The position numbers and the translations under genes were made by a program. Positions 39,101-53,100 of a stretch of DNA of 64,000 bases are shown here, in pieces. The first letter of the stretch is position 1, and the number at the start of each line of letters is the position of its first letter. The notes below the pieces were generated by a model that saw only the letters and a program-made list of their open reading frames with translations, had not been told where the DNA came from and made no database searches. Location: positions 12,471,151 to 12,535,150 of the forward strand of contig OX453275.1 of NCBI GenBank assembly GCA_949710005.1. Direction: 5' to 3'. Origin of the DNA: Ricordea florida (Eukaryota > Cnidaria > Anthozoa > Corallimorpharia > Ricordeidae).

Positions 39101-41066
39101 GAATCTAGAAGGCTAACACTCAGACTTACCACTGCCTTAGGACATGAGCCTTATCAATTGTCACGGCGCAGAGCTTATTCGAATAGACATGGTTGTCTAA
39201 CATTCTTCGCCAGCGATCATTCATTAGCCATGCTTCAGGTGAGCCGAAGACGATAGAATATTTTCCCTTTTCAATCTTTGTAACGTCTAACTCCTCTTGT
39301 GAACTGATACTTATTGCAGACAATCCAAGATCTGTTAGAATTTTAACCTGATCGTCCATAAGGCTTACCAATGGCGACACAACTACAACAATGTGACCTG
39401 CACTCTTGTTTACATGGTCAAACGAACGTGAGAGCTTGATAAATTAGCGATTTTCCGAACCCTATCGGCAAGTTTACAAAGACATCCTTCTTATCGACCA
39501 CAATTGCTTGAATTGCCCGCTTCTGATGCGTATTTATTTCCAAAATCTTAAATAAGGAAGCCACTCGAATAAATGCTTCCTCTAGCGCGGCCATTTTGTT
39601 TTGCTTTCTCCACATTTGGGGTACCGATAAAAGCAAGGCTGTGATTGGATGAAACTTCTGGCGCGAACACCTTCCAGAAAATGGGAGCTGAATTCTAATT
39701 GGCTAACCGCGGGAAAGGAATGTAGTTCGGTTTTCAGCAGCCGTTAGTGGGGAGGAGCGTTGCGTGACGACACTAATAACGGCTGTGTAGCAGACTACCA
39801 CTTTGACGACTGTTTTCGTGTTTTAAATAAAAGACTCAAAGTAAGAAACAATTTCTTGAGTCTCGTTTTATCAAAGTCATGTTTACCTTCAAATGTTAGC
39901 TTTTAATCACCTTCAAATCACGACCGATCGCGAACTCGAGAGAACATTACTGCAGTTTCTTCACGGCGATCGCGAGCGCAATATTAATTTTGTTTGAAAG
40001 GGCGCTAGTTTTTCTACTAGTGTTGTTACAGTCTTATGTTTTAAGTCGTTGGCAAGTTGTTCTGTCTGGCCCGTCCAACAAGGTTATCGTTCGATAGATT
40101 TCTACTGATTTCTACTGTCTTGATTGTTTGACGAAATGCCTCTGACTGAGCGTTATTGTAATCTGCTAACAGGTCTGCTAAAGGCTCTCACGGCCTGCTG
40201 CTGACAACTAACTCATGTACAAACGACTCTAACACTGTCTTTACTGCTGTCTTCTAACGGTTCTACTAACGGCTCTAACGCTTTGCTGCTAACGTCTAAC
40301 GCTTGGGCTAACGGCTCTAATGCTTTGCTGCTAACGTCTAACGCTTGGCTAACGGCTCTAAGGCTTTGTTGTTATCTTCTAACGGTTCTACTAACGGCTC
40401 TAACGGTTTGCTGCTAGCGTGTAACGCTTGGGCTAACGGCTCTAACGCTTTAAAGAGATCTTATAACGGATGACTAACGGATGGCTAACGGATGACTAAC
40501 GCTACTGTCCGTTTAACGGATAAGCGTTAGTGTACGTTTTCCCCTGGAGGGTCACTTTTTATTATTTTTATTATTTTAATTTTATTTGTTATTTGTTTTT
40601 CTACTAGTGTTGTTACAGTCTTATTGACAATCTTTTGGAGGGGACAGACTTGACAGGAAGAATCACCCAAGCAGTTGACATTATTCTGTGTCCTGATGTT
40701 TCAGTTCTACAGGTACATGCAGTGAAGCAGGTTTCCCCTTATTCAGTACCACGTTTCCTATAAAATACGTTACTGGGGTAGCAGGGTTGGCGCAGTGGTG
40801 AGAGTGTTCGCCTTCCACCAATATGTCCCAGGTTCGATTTTCGGCCCCAAGGTCATAAATTATGTAGGCTGAGTTTGTTGGTTCTCTACTCTGCTCCGAG
40901 AGTTTTTCTCCGGGTACTCCGGTTTTCCCCTCTCCACAAAAACCAACATTTGATTCAATTTGATTTGGTTTGATTTAATATGATTTGATTCGATTTCATT
41001 TGTACTTTACAGTGTCCCCAATTAGTAAGTCAGTGCTAGATACAATCGACACTCAAATAAAGTTCA

Positions 41067-41101
<35 letters not shown>

Positions 41102-44100
41102 GTTGTTGTTGTTGTTGTTGTTATTATTATCAACCATTATCTGTCAATAAATGTAGATGAGAGCAGGATCTTTTTAATTACTATAACATAATGGTTATGG
41201 TTCTGTTCAGCTGGAGCAGTATCTAGTGCACCAGACTCGTTCCCAGTCCCTACTGATTTGTTCTTCAAAGGCGATGAAAGACTGGGGAGAAATGATGTCA
41301 AGGTCGCGGGGCAGGCTGGGAAGGGCGAAACCCGATTTTCGTGCGGCCTTCCCTTCATGCAATGCGTTCTAGTCAAAACCGCCTCAGGAGCGACTGGGAA
41401 CGAGTCTGCTAGTGCACAGCAAACCTGTGAAGATTGTCAATGGTCATGCTCATGATGTAGTCTGCACAAGTTGTCACTAAGGCTGACTACATTTACATGA
41501 CTATCAAGAAAACTTGCCCCTGAATTGAAAAGTATTACGGCAAAATTTGTAGCTCATTTTGTCTGTAATGCGAAATGGCACATGGTTTCTATCAATAGGA
41601 AACGCAACAAATTTCCCCTGCTTTTCTATTTTGGTTGGTTCAAAGACTGGGCAAAAGTTTTGCCCTGATGATGTAGTTAGTGGTTCCAGCAAGTGTGTAC
41701 AGTCAAGTAAATAATGGGGTTAGAGTGTCTTTTGCTACGTTTCTGATTCTAGGCCTTAAGATATTGAGCTTAGTTTTAATTATGTCCGATAGCAATGATA
41801 CCATGACCTTTTCAGTATCTGTCTCAAGCCCTCAACAGTGATTCATCGTAAGATATTGAGCCGTGCACTGAAGAAATGTTCAAGATTCAGTTAGGCAGCG
41901 GAAACATGAACTAGCCATCCATTTAGCATATAGAGCACTGAGCTGCACTAGTAGTATAAAGTGTATTTTGACTAGTTTTCGTATGCAGTCATGAATTCAG
42001 TTTAAAGAAGCTTTAGACTCATCGTAAGGCCTTTTTTTTTAATTACTTGGTTTACGGGACCGCCGACGTTGAATTTCCCGATTTCAGAAAAAAAAATAAA
42101 ATTGAAAATTTTGTATTATTTTTTCCCGCCGATCGTATACTTCAAATGTGCTTTTTTATTTTCAAAAGCGGAGAAAATAAAACCTCATTTTGTCATATTT
42201 TTGCAAATAAAACTATTCAAATGGCCAAGGTGTGTTTTATTTTCATTCATTTTCGTGAGATGTAATAGTCTACCAACACAACCTCGCACCCAGTGCCGAG
42301 TTACACCCAGGACTGTAATGTATTATTATTATTGTATTAGAGCACCAAACTGAGCCCTAGGTACGAGGTTTGTGTTGCATTGGCTACGAAACATCTTATT
42401 TTTCCCTCCGATATAAAATTGTACACGTTGCCTGAAAAAAAAGGTTGAATACTCTATTTTATTTTTATTTTTATTCCCCCCTCCGACATTAGTTTTTTCC
42501 AGAAATGTCCCGTAAACCAAGTCATTAAAAAAAAAGGCCTAAGTTGAAAACCTTCAATTGCAGAGCATTTCTTGCATGCAGTGAACAATTATCCTGTGAA
42601 ATGGCTTATTATACTATGTAAAGGAGGATAAATTTTATGGTCTATATTGCTCTGGAAAGGATTACTGTACAAGACTGAACAGTGTTGAGATGGCTTTTTT
42701 TGTAGGAATTTTTGGATGCATTTGTTGGTGCAGTAAGCAGTGAGTTCGGGTGTTTGGTTGTTATGGGAAAAGTTGCAGTTGCTACAGAGAGATGGTAAGT
42801 TCCAAAAGATGAAACAGACAATACATTTACTTGAGCAGGATTTTCATTTGGCTCAGTAACGCCAGGTACCACACTATACATAACTGCAGCTGCATTTATT
42901 TGGTTAATGTACCAGTCAGATCAAAGCTTCAAAATCCCTCCGGGGCATACCCCGGGCATTTGGCTCGTGTAGCAGCTGTCGTAAGATCCTAAGCCAATTA
43001 GTTTGCAACCCAAACCCCCAAACTATGCTAAAACAATAGTGATGGTTGAAATCTATTGTTCTAAGTATCCAATGAGACTAGACCTAAGGAACAGCTGCTA
43101 ACGTACTGGGGCATTTGATGGCTTGGCCTTGCCGGGCGGTAGGGAATTTGGCAATCTCAGCTTCCTAGGAGTTGGGAATTTCACCTCCAAACATCCCGGG
43201 TGGGGGGTTTGGCCACGTAGCCGCTATTCCGTGTTTACGTGTTTATCCTCTCCACGAGGCGAAAACAACAGCAGGAGCCGTCACAGTACACGATTTCAAA
43301 GGAAAAGGCTGCGCTTTCGTTTCAGCCTGGCTGACAAAGAACGGGTTACAAACGCTTTGCTCTGTATTTGAAGGTATTTTGAAAACAAATAGAGCCATCC
43401 CATGTATTGAAAATTGTCTGAAGAGTTTGATTTATTTCAAGCTCAGTAGTAAAGTAGGATGAGTTCCTGTTTCATTCCCCGGAATTTGGGGCATTTGATC
43501 TCCTGAAACGGTTGTAGGTCGATTTGTCCCCAAGTCGATTAGCCCCTAGTAAGTCGATTACCCCCAAACTAAGAGTCGATTAGACGTCAAATAACTTATT
43601 TATTATCAAACAAACCCGCGATCTAACTTAACTACATCGGCATTCTAACAAACCTGCGATGGTTCACGAATCAAACTTTTTAATGTTGATGAAATAGTAT
43701 TCTATTACGGTCGAGACAAATCCGTTGATCTGATCGATTAGATCGGTATCGTGTAAATTTGTGGCTTCCTTTAGGCGCCATCAAATCTTCAAAAGTCAAT
43801 GGTCAACTTGAGCTTATTATTTTAAAAACATAAAGAGTAAAGGAAGGGAACCCGGTCACCCTCAACGAACGAACGAACAAACGAACAATTTTAAACTTAG
43901 AGACTTCAATTCCATGTATGAGTAAAGCAAAGAGAAACCTGTAGCAAAAGAGTAATCTACTAAGTGGAAAACAGATCTCTGTTTGGGGCTAATCGACGTC
44001 TAGTTTGGGGTTCCAAACAAAGAATTACAGTGTGTTACCGTTGACAGGTTATTGTTTCACTCTTTATTGTGTTATTCACATCCAACCGTCTCTCTCTTTA

Positions 44101-47100
44101 TAGGTGGGAATTGACAGGCATTGAAACTGTTCTGCTGTCACTTCTTGTTCGCTCTTTGCCATTGTGTTCATCACGAGATATTCCCATATACCTGCCGTAT
44201 GGTAGCCCTAAGGTACGTTTTGTGTGGCTTACATGAAGTGTGTAGCCAGATTATAGCACAATCGGATTTATTTTTTGTTTGTCCACCAGAATCGTGCGCC
44301 TGTCACATGGTCTAGTAAGCCACACATGTGCGCATTGCGGGCCTAGTTTTTCAGAATGCATTGAGCTTTTAAACCGTTATTTTGGTTTAAAATGAAACAA
44401 AACTTGATATTTGTAATGAATAGCAATTCTGCGTACAATCCAAAATAGATTGAAAAGTTTGTCTGCATTGGAATGAGTGGCATTATGAATCACGTTTATG
44501 AGGTAAAGTATACCACTGCAAGATGTTAGAGAACGTTATTTAATAAATGAAAGATCCTCGCAGTTATATAAGTACTGTAGTCAGTTGCCAAGATAAGACT
44601 TTAAAAAAATTCAGGCTTAATCGGGATTCGAACCCATGACCTTGCAATAGACGAGGGTTGCCAGTCGCTTCGTTTCTAGTCGTTTCGTACCCAGCTGAGA
44701 CGTTTCGTACTCAGTCTGTTTGATCGTTTCGTACCTAAGCTGGTAGATAAATTAGGTTTAAAACGAAGTCCAAGTTCACTTTCCACCGACCAAATAAAAT
44801 GTATATTTAGTTTTTGTGTTGAGTGAGTGGGTGCGTGTAACAATAGAATACGAATCTCCTCTCTTGGCCCACAACGAACTCTGCCGATTTTTATCCGATA
44901 TTCGCCGATCTTAGCTTTTGTTGGTTTCGGAACATCTTTGGTCGTCCATCGATTGTGGACGATTTCTTCGAACTGTCTCGAATGTTACTCAGAATTAGAA
45001 CTTGATCACACGAGAACTTGTAAATTGACCATGTGCTCTCAACTCGTGTGACGCCGTCGACTGCAAGGTGAGTTCAGTTTTTGCAATGAGTTTGAACTAT
45101 TTTGGTTTTATAATCAAGCAACGCTGTCTACGCATTTATGGAGAACCTGTTAGCAAAAAATTCAGTGCTTTTCACAATATGTGGTGATTATATGTCGATA
45201 GAAATTGTATGATTCCATCGAAGCACCATCGAGTGCTTTGCGCAGCTGAGCATCTTTGCCGTATCCTGACGATCTCAAACCTTTATCAGAAGTCATTCCT
45301 TCGTCGGGAAGCAAATAATCTCATTTACGATAGAGCCAAACTTCCCTTTGGGGAGCGAATAACCTCCTTCGAGAGAGCCAAAATTCCCTTCGACGAGCCA
45401 AGTAATTACTGAGAACATGCAAGTTTCCTCTTTGAGACAGCTTTTTATAACTCAAGTTTTTGTGTGCCATTTTTTTTTTTTTCACAGTGTATCCTCAATT
45501 GCTTTAGACACTGAACCCTCAATGTTTACATGCAACAGGTGTACTCTTGTTACTTAAATGAACCTACGTGCTATTGATATAATATGATGGGAGTTTTTTG
45601 AACATTAATTACGTATGATAGGTGCTACTTTGGTGTTCGTCTGACAATGCTTTCGCTGTTGGTGGGTTTTGAGATCTCTATGACAGTACTGGTTGAGGTG
45701 ATGTACTGCGTTACTGTAGTACCTCGGCCACTATCAGTGCTGTCATACTGGGTGGTAACCAGGAAGCTGATATTGTCGTAGCGCGGAACATGGTAGTTCG
45801 TACCGCTAGTTTTGGTAAGAAAATTGATGTTGTTTGGTAGCCTTATATCTGCAGATTTTCTTATCTTGATATGTTGGGCTTTCTTCATCGCTCACCTCTT
45901 TTCATGCTTGTAGCAGTCCAAAGGTTTCCTTTGAAAACTAATTGTCTTATGGCACTGCTCAAGGTTCTTTTCTTCTTCCTTTCTTGTCTTGATTTCGTTT
46001 AAAGTATTTCTCGACTTTTCTCAATTTGTTCTTTGAATGGTCCATACAAATGGGCAACCGGTTTACCCTACTCGACTTGTACTGTAGGGACTCCATGGCC
46101 CTAAAACACCCTGTACAGCCTTATAGAAGCCTGGATTGATTTTGAGTCGTGAATCCTTACACCATCATACACAAGACATGTCTTTGCTGTACATTGCGAG
46201 AATCAAGACTTTATTTTCGTTTTTGCATTTTCCCTAAACTCATATCTATGGGTTGTGATTGTGCGTGAAAAATAGAACAGAATTCAACCTTACTGCGACA
46301 TACTATCCTGACTTGATCAAATTCAGCCTGGTTTCGCGTTCAACTTACATCCAACTTTTCTTCAACTTTGGATTTTCTTTGGGTTAATATCCAGTACGCA
46401 AACTGTGCATGCTGGTCAGTGAACAAAACGCCATACCAATGAAACCCTTGAATGCAAAACAAAAATTCAAAGAAGGATGCAGTGTGGTATGCTGAAATAC
46501 AGCTCATGTTACTGAAGTGTCTTTTCTTGTTTCTTTAGGTTCCTCACCGACTTCAAACTTTTCAGGTAAGCCATTTTTTGCGGTTTAGTTTTCTACTTAT
46601 ATTTCCTGTTTGTGATTCTGTCTGAGAGCTGTTTTTAAAAAGGTGAGAGGCAAAGCAGCAAGTAAGTATTTTTATAAGGTAGTGTAAATGATAGCTGTTC
46701 ATCCGCCAGTGTTAGCAGTATGGCCATATTAGTGATGTTGATTATTGCTTACGTCAAAGTCAAGCTTACACTTGCACCGCCAACATCAACATTCATTTTC
46801 TCCTCACTGTTCTCATATATTTGTTATGGTATTAGTGAGGAGAATTTGTTTAAATATCAATACAACTCTTTTTGGTGATCATTTTCGTTATTCTCATAAC
46901 AAGAATGGTTGATGACCAGTGAATATTGTAATGAGAAAATGGATGCTGGTCACTACTGGGACTGAAAGGGTTGACGGATAACAAGTATGAGTACAAGGAC
47001 GCCGACACGTGTAATAGCATGGTCGTCACACGCATGCTCTAGTGTGGAAGTGCATTTCTGCCTGCACATAAACGAGGCATTCAGTGTGAACTATTTTATG

Positions 47101-50100
47101 TAGGTTGAGCCAGTCAGTCATCTCGAGCATTTCTAAAATAACCTAGGAGAATACATAAAACTGCTATGATAGACACATAGGAACATGTGTCGGCTTCCTC
47201 GGTTAAAAGCCCATGGTTTACTGAAACGGTTAGCCCTTCCCACAATCTCACAACAAAACACGACTGTTAATCTTTAAAATGAATAATTTAATAGAGAATT
47301 GTGCGCAAATTGTAAAAGGTTAAGTTATATAAATTCAAGCGATTATGCTAACACATAATAAGTTAATTATAGACCCACTATATAATTCAGTTATCCGTTA
47401 TTCGAATTCGTTGCTCTTCAACTCTGCCTTCCTACGCAAACTCTTCCTCAGAAATAACGTGCGTCTCCTACTTTTACCAAAATTATTCACTCCGAGCCTC
47501 CTTTCCCATGGTTCACCCTGTTTCTCATTTCTGCTGTGATGTTTATCTTGTTTCCATTTTTTCTGCTGTTTCTCTTTTCTGCTGCTGCTTCTCTACTTGT
47601 TGGTTCGTGCCTATACCTGTTTGCTTGTAGTTTTCCTTTATTAATATTGATGCTCGAGTCGTTCGTGTCGGTACAATTACAAAATTTCAGATTTCGATTA
47701 ATTTAGTGATATTGGGGCGTGGGTAAGTTGACTAGTAATGTTTGATGAAGTGGCTTCACTCGCATTATTTCTTTCGATGGTAGCTTATCGAAGGTGTGGA
47801 GGTGTGTGCTATATGCGGTCCAAAGCCGTCGCTACAAGACGTAGAAACTAAGGTAATTATTACCAATGTGTAGTGTAGGTGGGACATTCAAGAGGATGTG
47901 CTGTGAGAGATTCTACCTAGTGTATAGCAAGACTGGAAAAAGTCTTCCTTAGTTAATATGTCTGAGAGGTTCAAATGGGCTAACGACAGCAAAACGTGAG
48001 AGCGCGCTAGCAAAATAAAAAGGAAGAATAAGAAGAGGTTGAGTGTGGAGACGATCTGCCCTAGCTTTTTAGCGCCATGCTATTTACCATGTTGAACTTC
48101 TAGACCAAGCTAAGACATGCTCTGCGAACGGGACTGGGAGCCTTGATGTTCGAGTAAACGTAAAGGTTTGGTTAGGCGAAATGTGGAGCATGCGGGAATA
48201 TGTCTCAGTTCAGTATTAATTTTCCACGTTCTAGGGGTGAACATTTAAAGGATAGTCCAGGAAGACTGTTTTCAGCTCACTGTTTCCTCGTACTATTATT
48301 TAACCACGTAACGCAAAGAAAGCTGGATGCCAGCGCAAATCCCCAATTCCTGAATAGAATGATGCAGATATATAGTGTGCAGCCCGTCACTCTGTTTGTC
48401 GTAAGAGCAAGTCTGTTACGGTTACAATGAAATTTGGTGCTTTGACCGTGATTGCATTTGCCTGGAACCGAATAGTTAAATGTCAGTAGGTGTGGATTCG
48501 TGTGTAGCATGATATTTGTGTCCGTCATGAACATCGTTGGCCAATAGTAGGTGCTGTTATATACCATAACAGTCTATGCGCTGAACTAGAACATCTCTTG
48601 CTATTGGCTATATCGTTATATGACGGTGTGCGGTCACAGCTATCACGGGGGTCGCACCCATTTCGTTGCATTTTTTGGAGGCGCGCCAGAGTCAGATATT
48701 ATAAAGTTTTTCTTTCCGTTTCGTTTTTTTTTTTTTTTGAAACAATCATGACATAGTCAAGAAATAGTCATGACCGACTTCACGTTGATATTCTATCCGC
48801 AGAATTCTAGGTAACAAGGTACTCTAAATAGTTAATTTAACAAGTAATGTGATTTTTTCTTTTAGTTGATAGGTCCATATTGGAGAATTGCAGTTGAAAC
48901 ACTCAAGGTTAGCCTGAGGTCCCACCCAAGGAACCTACCTGGGGACATGGCTTTTGATAGTGGTATTTTAGGGTACGTCGTCCGCGACTTAATCGTGATA
49001 AACGTTTAGCAAAACGGGCAAAGATACGGAAATGCCGTTTTATACTAATACAAGAGGGATCTACCACTAGCCCAGTGGTTATGTTGTATTCGGTATTCAC
49101 TAAGTTATTGATCGGCACTATCCCTTAAATCTGTTAGCTGGGAATTTTCGCCAGATCATTTCTTTGTAAACTACGTCCTTTTTTGACAGACGTTTTAAAG
49201 TGGCAATTGAAATCGGTTTACACTTCCAAAGTAAAGCTTAAGTGCAAATCTGGCAACCCCGACCCCTCCCCCCTCAAACCTCCGCACTCAACGATTTCTG
49301 ATTAACAATTATATAATGATCTCGAGATTTCTATGGGATGATAGTTGATGAGGCCGAAAGCTGAATCATTTATCATCTCATAGAAATCGAGGACGAATAA
49401 TCTAATTGCTTAAGTAAAAATAATAGTAAACGATTCATGTGTCGGTGAAAAAAAAATACCAAAATACTAAATCTTCCTGCGAAACTTCGCTAAAGCGCGA
49501 AGACGTCGACATTTTGAAAACGATCTTCAACCAATTATTGCACTCTAATGGCTGATAGTGTGCAGTGTCTCAGCCAATCAGATTGCGGCATTTGGATTAG
49601 TCTACTAGTAGATTTTTACTAATTTCATTTAGTAAAAATTTCAGCTTGGCCTTTAGAGTCCCGCGAAAATCCCAGATGCCGAGAGACTTCTACGACACAC
49701 CCTAACGTTTTAGAATTTTCGTTGTCATGCCCAACTTTTATCTAGTGTATGTGATATGGTTATTTATGACTGACAACGAGTGGTTTTTGTTGTTTAAGAT
49801 TTATTCTGGTAAACACAGATGAGAGGAAGTGTTTGTCCAGCGTGTATCCTTCTGGAGTGATGACTGGTGTTGAGCAAGGCAACGTTCCAGGTAACTACAG
49901 AATTTGTTTAGTGCCAAGGTAGAGGCCTCCAACGTTTCACTGTCCAAGAAAACGATTAATAGTTATATCCTTGCTGCAGGACTAGAGAATTAAGAAATCC
50001 AACCTCTGGCAGTGGAAAGATCTTTATAAAACTATTTTGTTTGTCTTGGAGATAGTCAAAGGAGTTACAGCTACTACGGTGGTGAAAGTTTAAGAATTGA

Positions 50101-53100
50101 TTGATTTGGTTAAGTGAAATCAATTACAGGTTTTAAGGGAGGTAAAATGTCTGCCGGCTTGATAAAACACGTACTTAATATCTTAGGCTCTTACAGCGTT
50201 ATCTGTTAAGGTATCAGTAAGGGGAAAATTTGCCATTTTACAAACTTTTACTTTTTTAAACGGCTGGATAAATCTTGAGGTTATCTTGAAAACTAAAAAA
50301 TCTCCACGAAAAAATATTATATCTGTCGCTAGTTATTGCGCGATAAAGATTTTTTGCACACTAATTACTTAATTGAGAGTTGACAAGTTCTGTCAAATGA
50401 ATATCAATTGTCGAGGCAAGGTGTCACGTGACACTAATAACGTGCTGAGTTTGACACGCGATTTCGCGCGCCATAATCAGTGCACGGATGTCTTCGAGGA
50501 ACAACAAGCGATCTTGCCCTTTTTCATCGACTAAAGGAAGGCCAAAGAAGGCAGAAAACACTTTTGACAAAAAGTGGGCCGCTAAATTAGCGGTAAGCGA
50601 CAAAGGATCTTATTACAAGCAAGAAAAATTGCTGGATGAGCTCGATCGCGATCACGAAGCCAGCGAGCAAGCCGAAAGAAGCGCAAGTCGCCGTAAAATA
50701 CGATTGCAATAAACTGTCGAAGCAGAGGAAATTGAAGAAGAGAAGTTTACGTTTACGACGTCCGCTCCAGCGTTTCCCTTAGTGCGCTTGCATTTTCTCT
50801 GGGATCTATGGGCCTTTGGCATCGTTACTGACTTGGCCATAGTTTTGAAGATTAGTCAAGATACATAAAATTTCATCACCAAACATCAAAAGATGATTTT
50901 GTGTTTACTTACCTTGGAATTCTGACTTCACACATGAAAAAGCGGTTTATTCACAGGAAAATAATTTAATGCGTGCCGTCGAGGGTAGTTTGTACCTGTT
51001 CCATGTTAACTGTCACACTCCTATTGTTATATAGAAAGTTGATTCCTCTGCGGTTTCTCCATTGGTGTGATAATCTCATTACACTTGGATGCCGCCGAAT
51101 TTTAGTTTTTCTCTGTTTCTCGAAAGTAAAAAATAGGCGAGTTGTACGTGCATTTCGAGTTCCAAGTCGTCAGCCCCTGGACCAAATTGGCTGAAATTTG
51201 GAGACCAGGTTGTCAGAACGTTCGCCGACAAAACCGTGTCTGCGAATTCAGATTTTTTTCTCATTAAAAAGTTATGTCTTTTTTTCGGGGGCAGTTCAAT
51301 TTTTTTCCCTATTCAAACTTTATCCTCTTGTAAAAAAAATAACAAACGCATTTGCCAAAAATCTGAGACACGGTTTTTGAGGTCAATGTGTGAAGAAACG
51401 GATGCCATGTTAATCGTTTTCTCCGACCTAATTTTAGCGGGCGTAGAACTTGATTTATGGGTTCGTAAAGCTTTGTTAACATATTCACATTTTCGAAAAC
51501 CAGTAGATTTTTTACTGTTTAAACAGATCGGGTTATAATCTGTAGTTATTAAGCTTTCAAAAAATATACGGTTTATATGGGTTTTGTTAAAACCAAGAGC
51601 GCTAGAGCGGACCGCGCGCGAATGGTCAAATGGGTTATACTGATACCTTAAGTGTCTGTCTCACTAAAACACCTTATGCTCTTAAATGGTAGGTCACGAT
51701 TTTCTTTTAAGAGCATTGCATGACTTGTTTGCGTGTTCTTTGAGACAGGAACACGAAACAAACAAGTTTTAAAGACGTTACATGTTGTGCTCACCGGCAA
51801 AATGAAATCAACAAGATAATCACGTTATTACCAGGCAGCGATAGAAAAACGTTGAATGTTGATTGCTTGCAGGGGATGGGATGTCGCCAGCGAGGAGAAA
51901 GTCTATTTTGGTGTCATTCTACAAGTCCATAGTTGGGACATTATTTCCTCCCCAGGAGTCTCCCACCTTGGCTAAAGGTATAGACACGGGCATGGACCTG
52001 TCCACATTATGCCGGCATAATTTTGTGCATAATAGAGAGGCATGAGCACTGAGCTTTATGCCAGCATAATAGAAAGAAAATTCCTTTATGGAGGAGTAGA
52101 CTAATACTGAGATGACTAAATTAACATAATCAATATATAGTATTAATGTATTGCAAACATTAACAAACATATGAGTGATCCGGAGAAGAAAATTTGAGCA
52201 TAATATTGTGACGTTTTGATCATGTTGGTGAGATTTTTTGAGCTTAAAGAATTAGCATAATAGTGAAAATTTTGAGCATAGTGTGGACAGGCCTACATGG
52301 TACGTTATGATTATCGCATGACGACTTCTTCTTTCCGCCGTTCTGATTTCCACGATAAACTCATTATATTATCCACTCTTGGGCGATCGGTGGTAGACAT
52401 AACTCTCATGGGAGTGAACAGTGACCACCACAAATTTAGTTAAGAAGCATTATATCAAACACGAGAAACAGTGTTTCATCACATATCAAACACGAGATAC
52501 AGTGTCTTATCACATATCAAACACGAGATACAGTGTTTCATCTAATATCAAACACGAGATACAGTGTTTCATCACATATCAAACACGAGATACAGTGTTT
52601 CATCACATATCAAACATGAGATACAGTGTTTCATCACATATCAAACACCGAGAAGAGAGTTGAAAATGCGACGCGCGGTGGATTATTTTTGACAAAATTC
52701 GAGGTGTTTGTTATGTGATGAAACATGTATCGAGTGTCTGATATAGCTTCTCGAACAAAGTCATTAATAAGGAGAAATTGACGATGCAAAAAAGAGCCAT
52801 GTTTAATCAGATGTCCAGACACGTCACTAAGCTTGATTTCCTTTGTCTTTCCATTATGCATTATTGATGAGGTTGAGAAGAATAGATCGCATACCACCGA
52901 AAGCTTAATAAACTCATTTTACTTGTGATCTAAATCAACAGCTCATGTGTGTCGGTTAGTGTAGACTGAAATTGATTCAGCTCATGTTAAAAGGCCTCAG
53001 AAGAGCGCTACCTATAAGTTGTACAGTCCCGCCTGCGTTCTCTGCTGTCATTACAGCGCTCAGTAACCAGTTTTAAACTGTTTTCCTTTTTCTGCTCCCT

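Larger units (their letters stand above)
37230..39797. mobile_element. Inner TIR transposon carrying zinc-finger and RecQ-like remnants
   Basis: 2,568 bp with inverted repeats of about 85 bp beginning TAGTCTGCTACACAGCCGTT (two or three mismatches), flanked by exact 9-bp duplications CCACTTTGA. Contents: a plus-strand ORF remnant (37,362-38,570) and a minus-strand RecQ-type helicase fragment (39,126-39,636). Nine-base duplications fit MULE-like transposases, but no transposase was recognised. The terminal sequence is also found in the tiny MITE inside it. Confidence 0.88.
36701..40555. mobile_element. DNA transposon with CTAACGG subterminal arrays (outer of a nest)
   Basis: About 42-bp terminal inverted repeats begin GTGACCCTCC and include AAAACGTACACTA and CGCTTATCCGTTA. 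The two ends differ at about two positions. Inside each end lies an array of CTAACGG units: 36,745-36,905, and 40,240-40,510 with more CTCTAACG variants. After subtracting the inserted 2.57-kb element it would be about 1.3 kb and non-autonomous. No clear target duplication was found, so the superfamily is left open. Confidence 0.75.

Noticed and set aside
39126-39636. Host RecQ helicase gene
   Set aside because: The fragment is enclosed by transposon ends, lacks the C-terminal half, is frameshifted and has the motif II Glu changed to Lys.
44612-44640. tRNA gene on the minus strand
   Set aside because: Only the T-arm-like word is good. No acceptor stem, D-arm or box A can be drawn.
52421-52663. 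80-codon repetitive ORF
   Set aside because: Produced by the 31-bp tandem repeat, whose period is not a multiple of three. No start context or domain.
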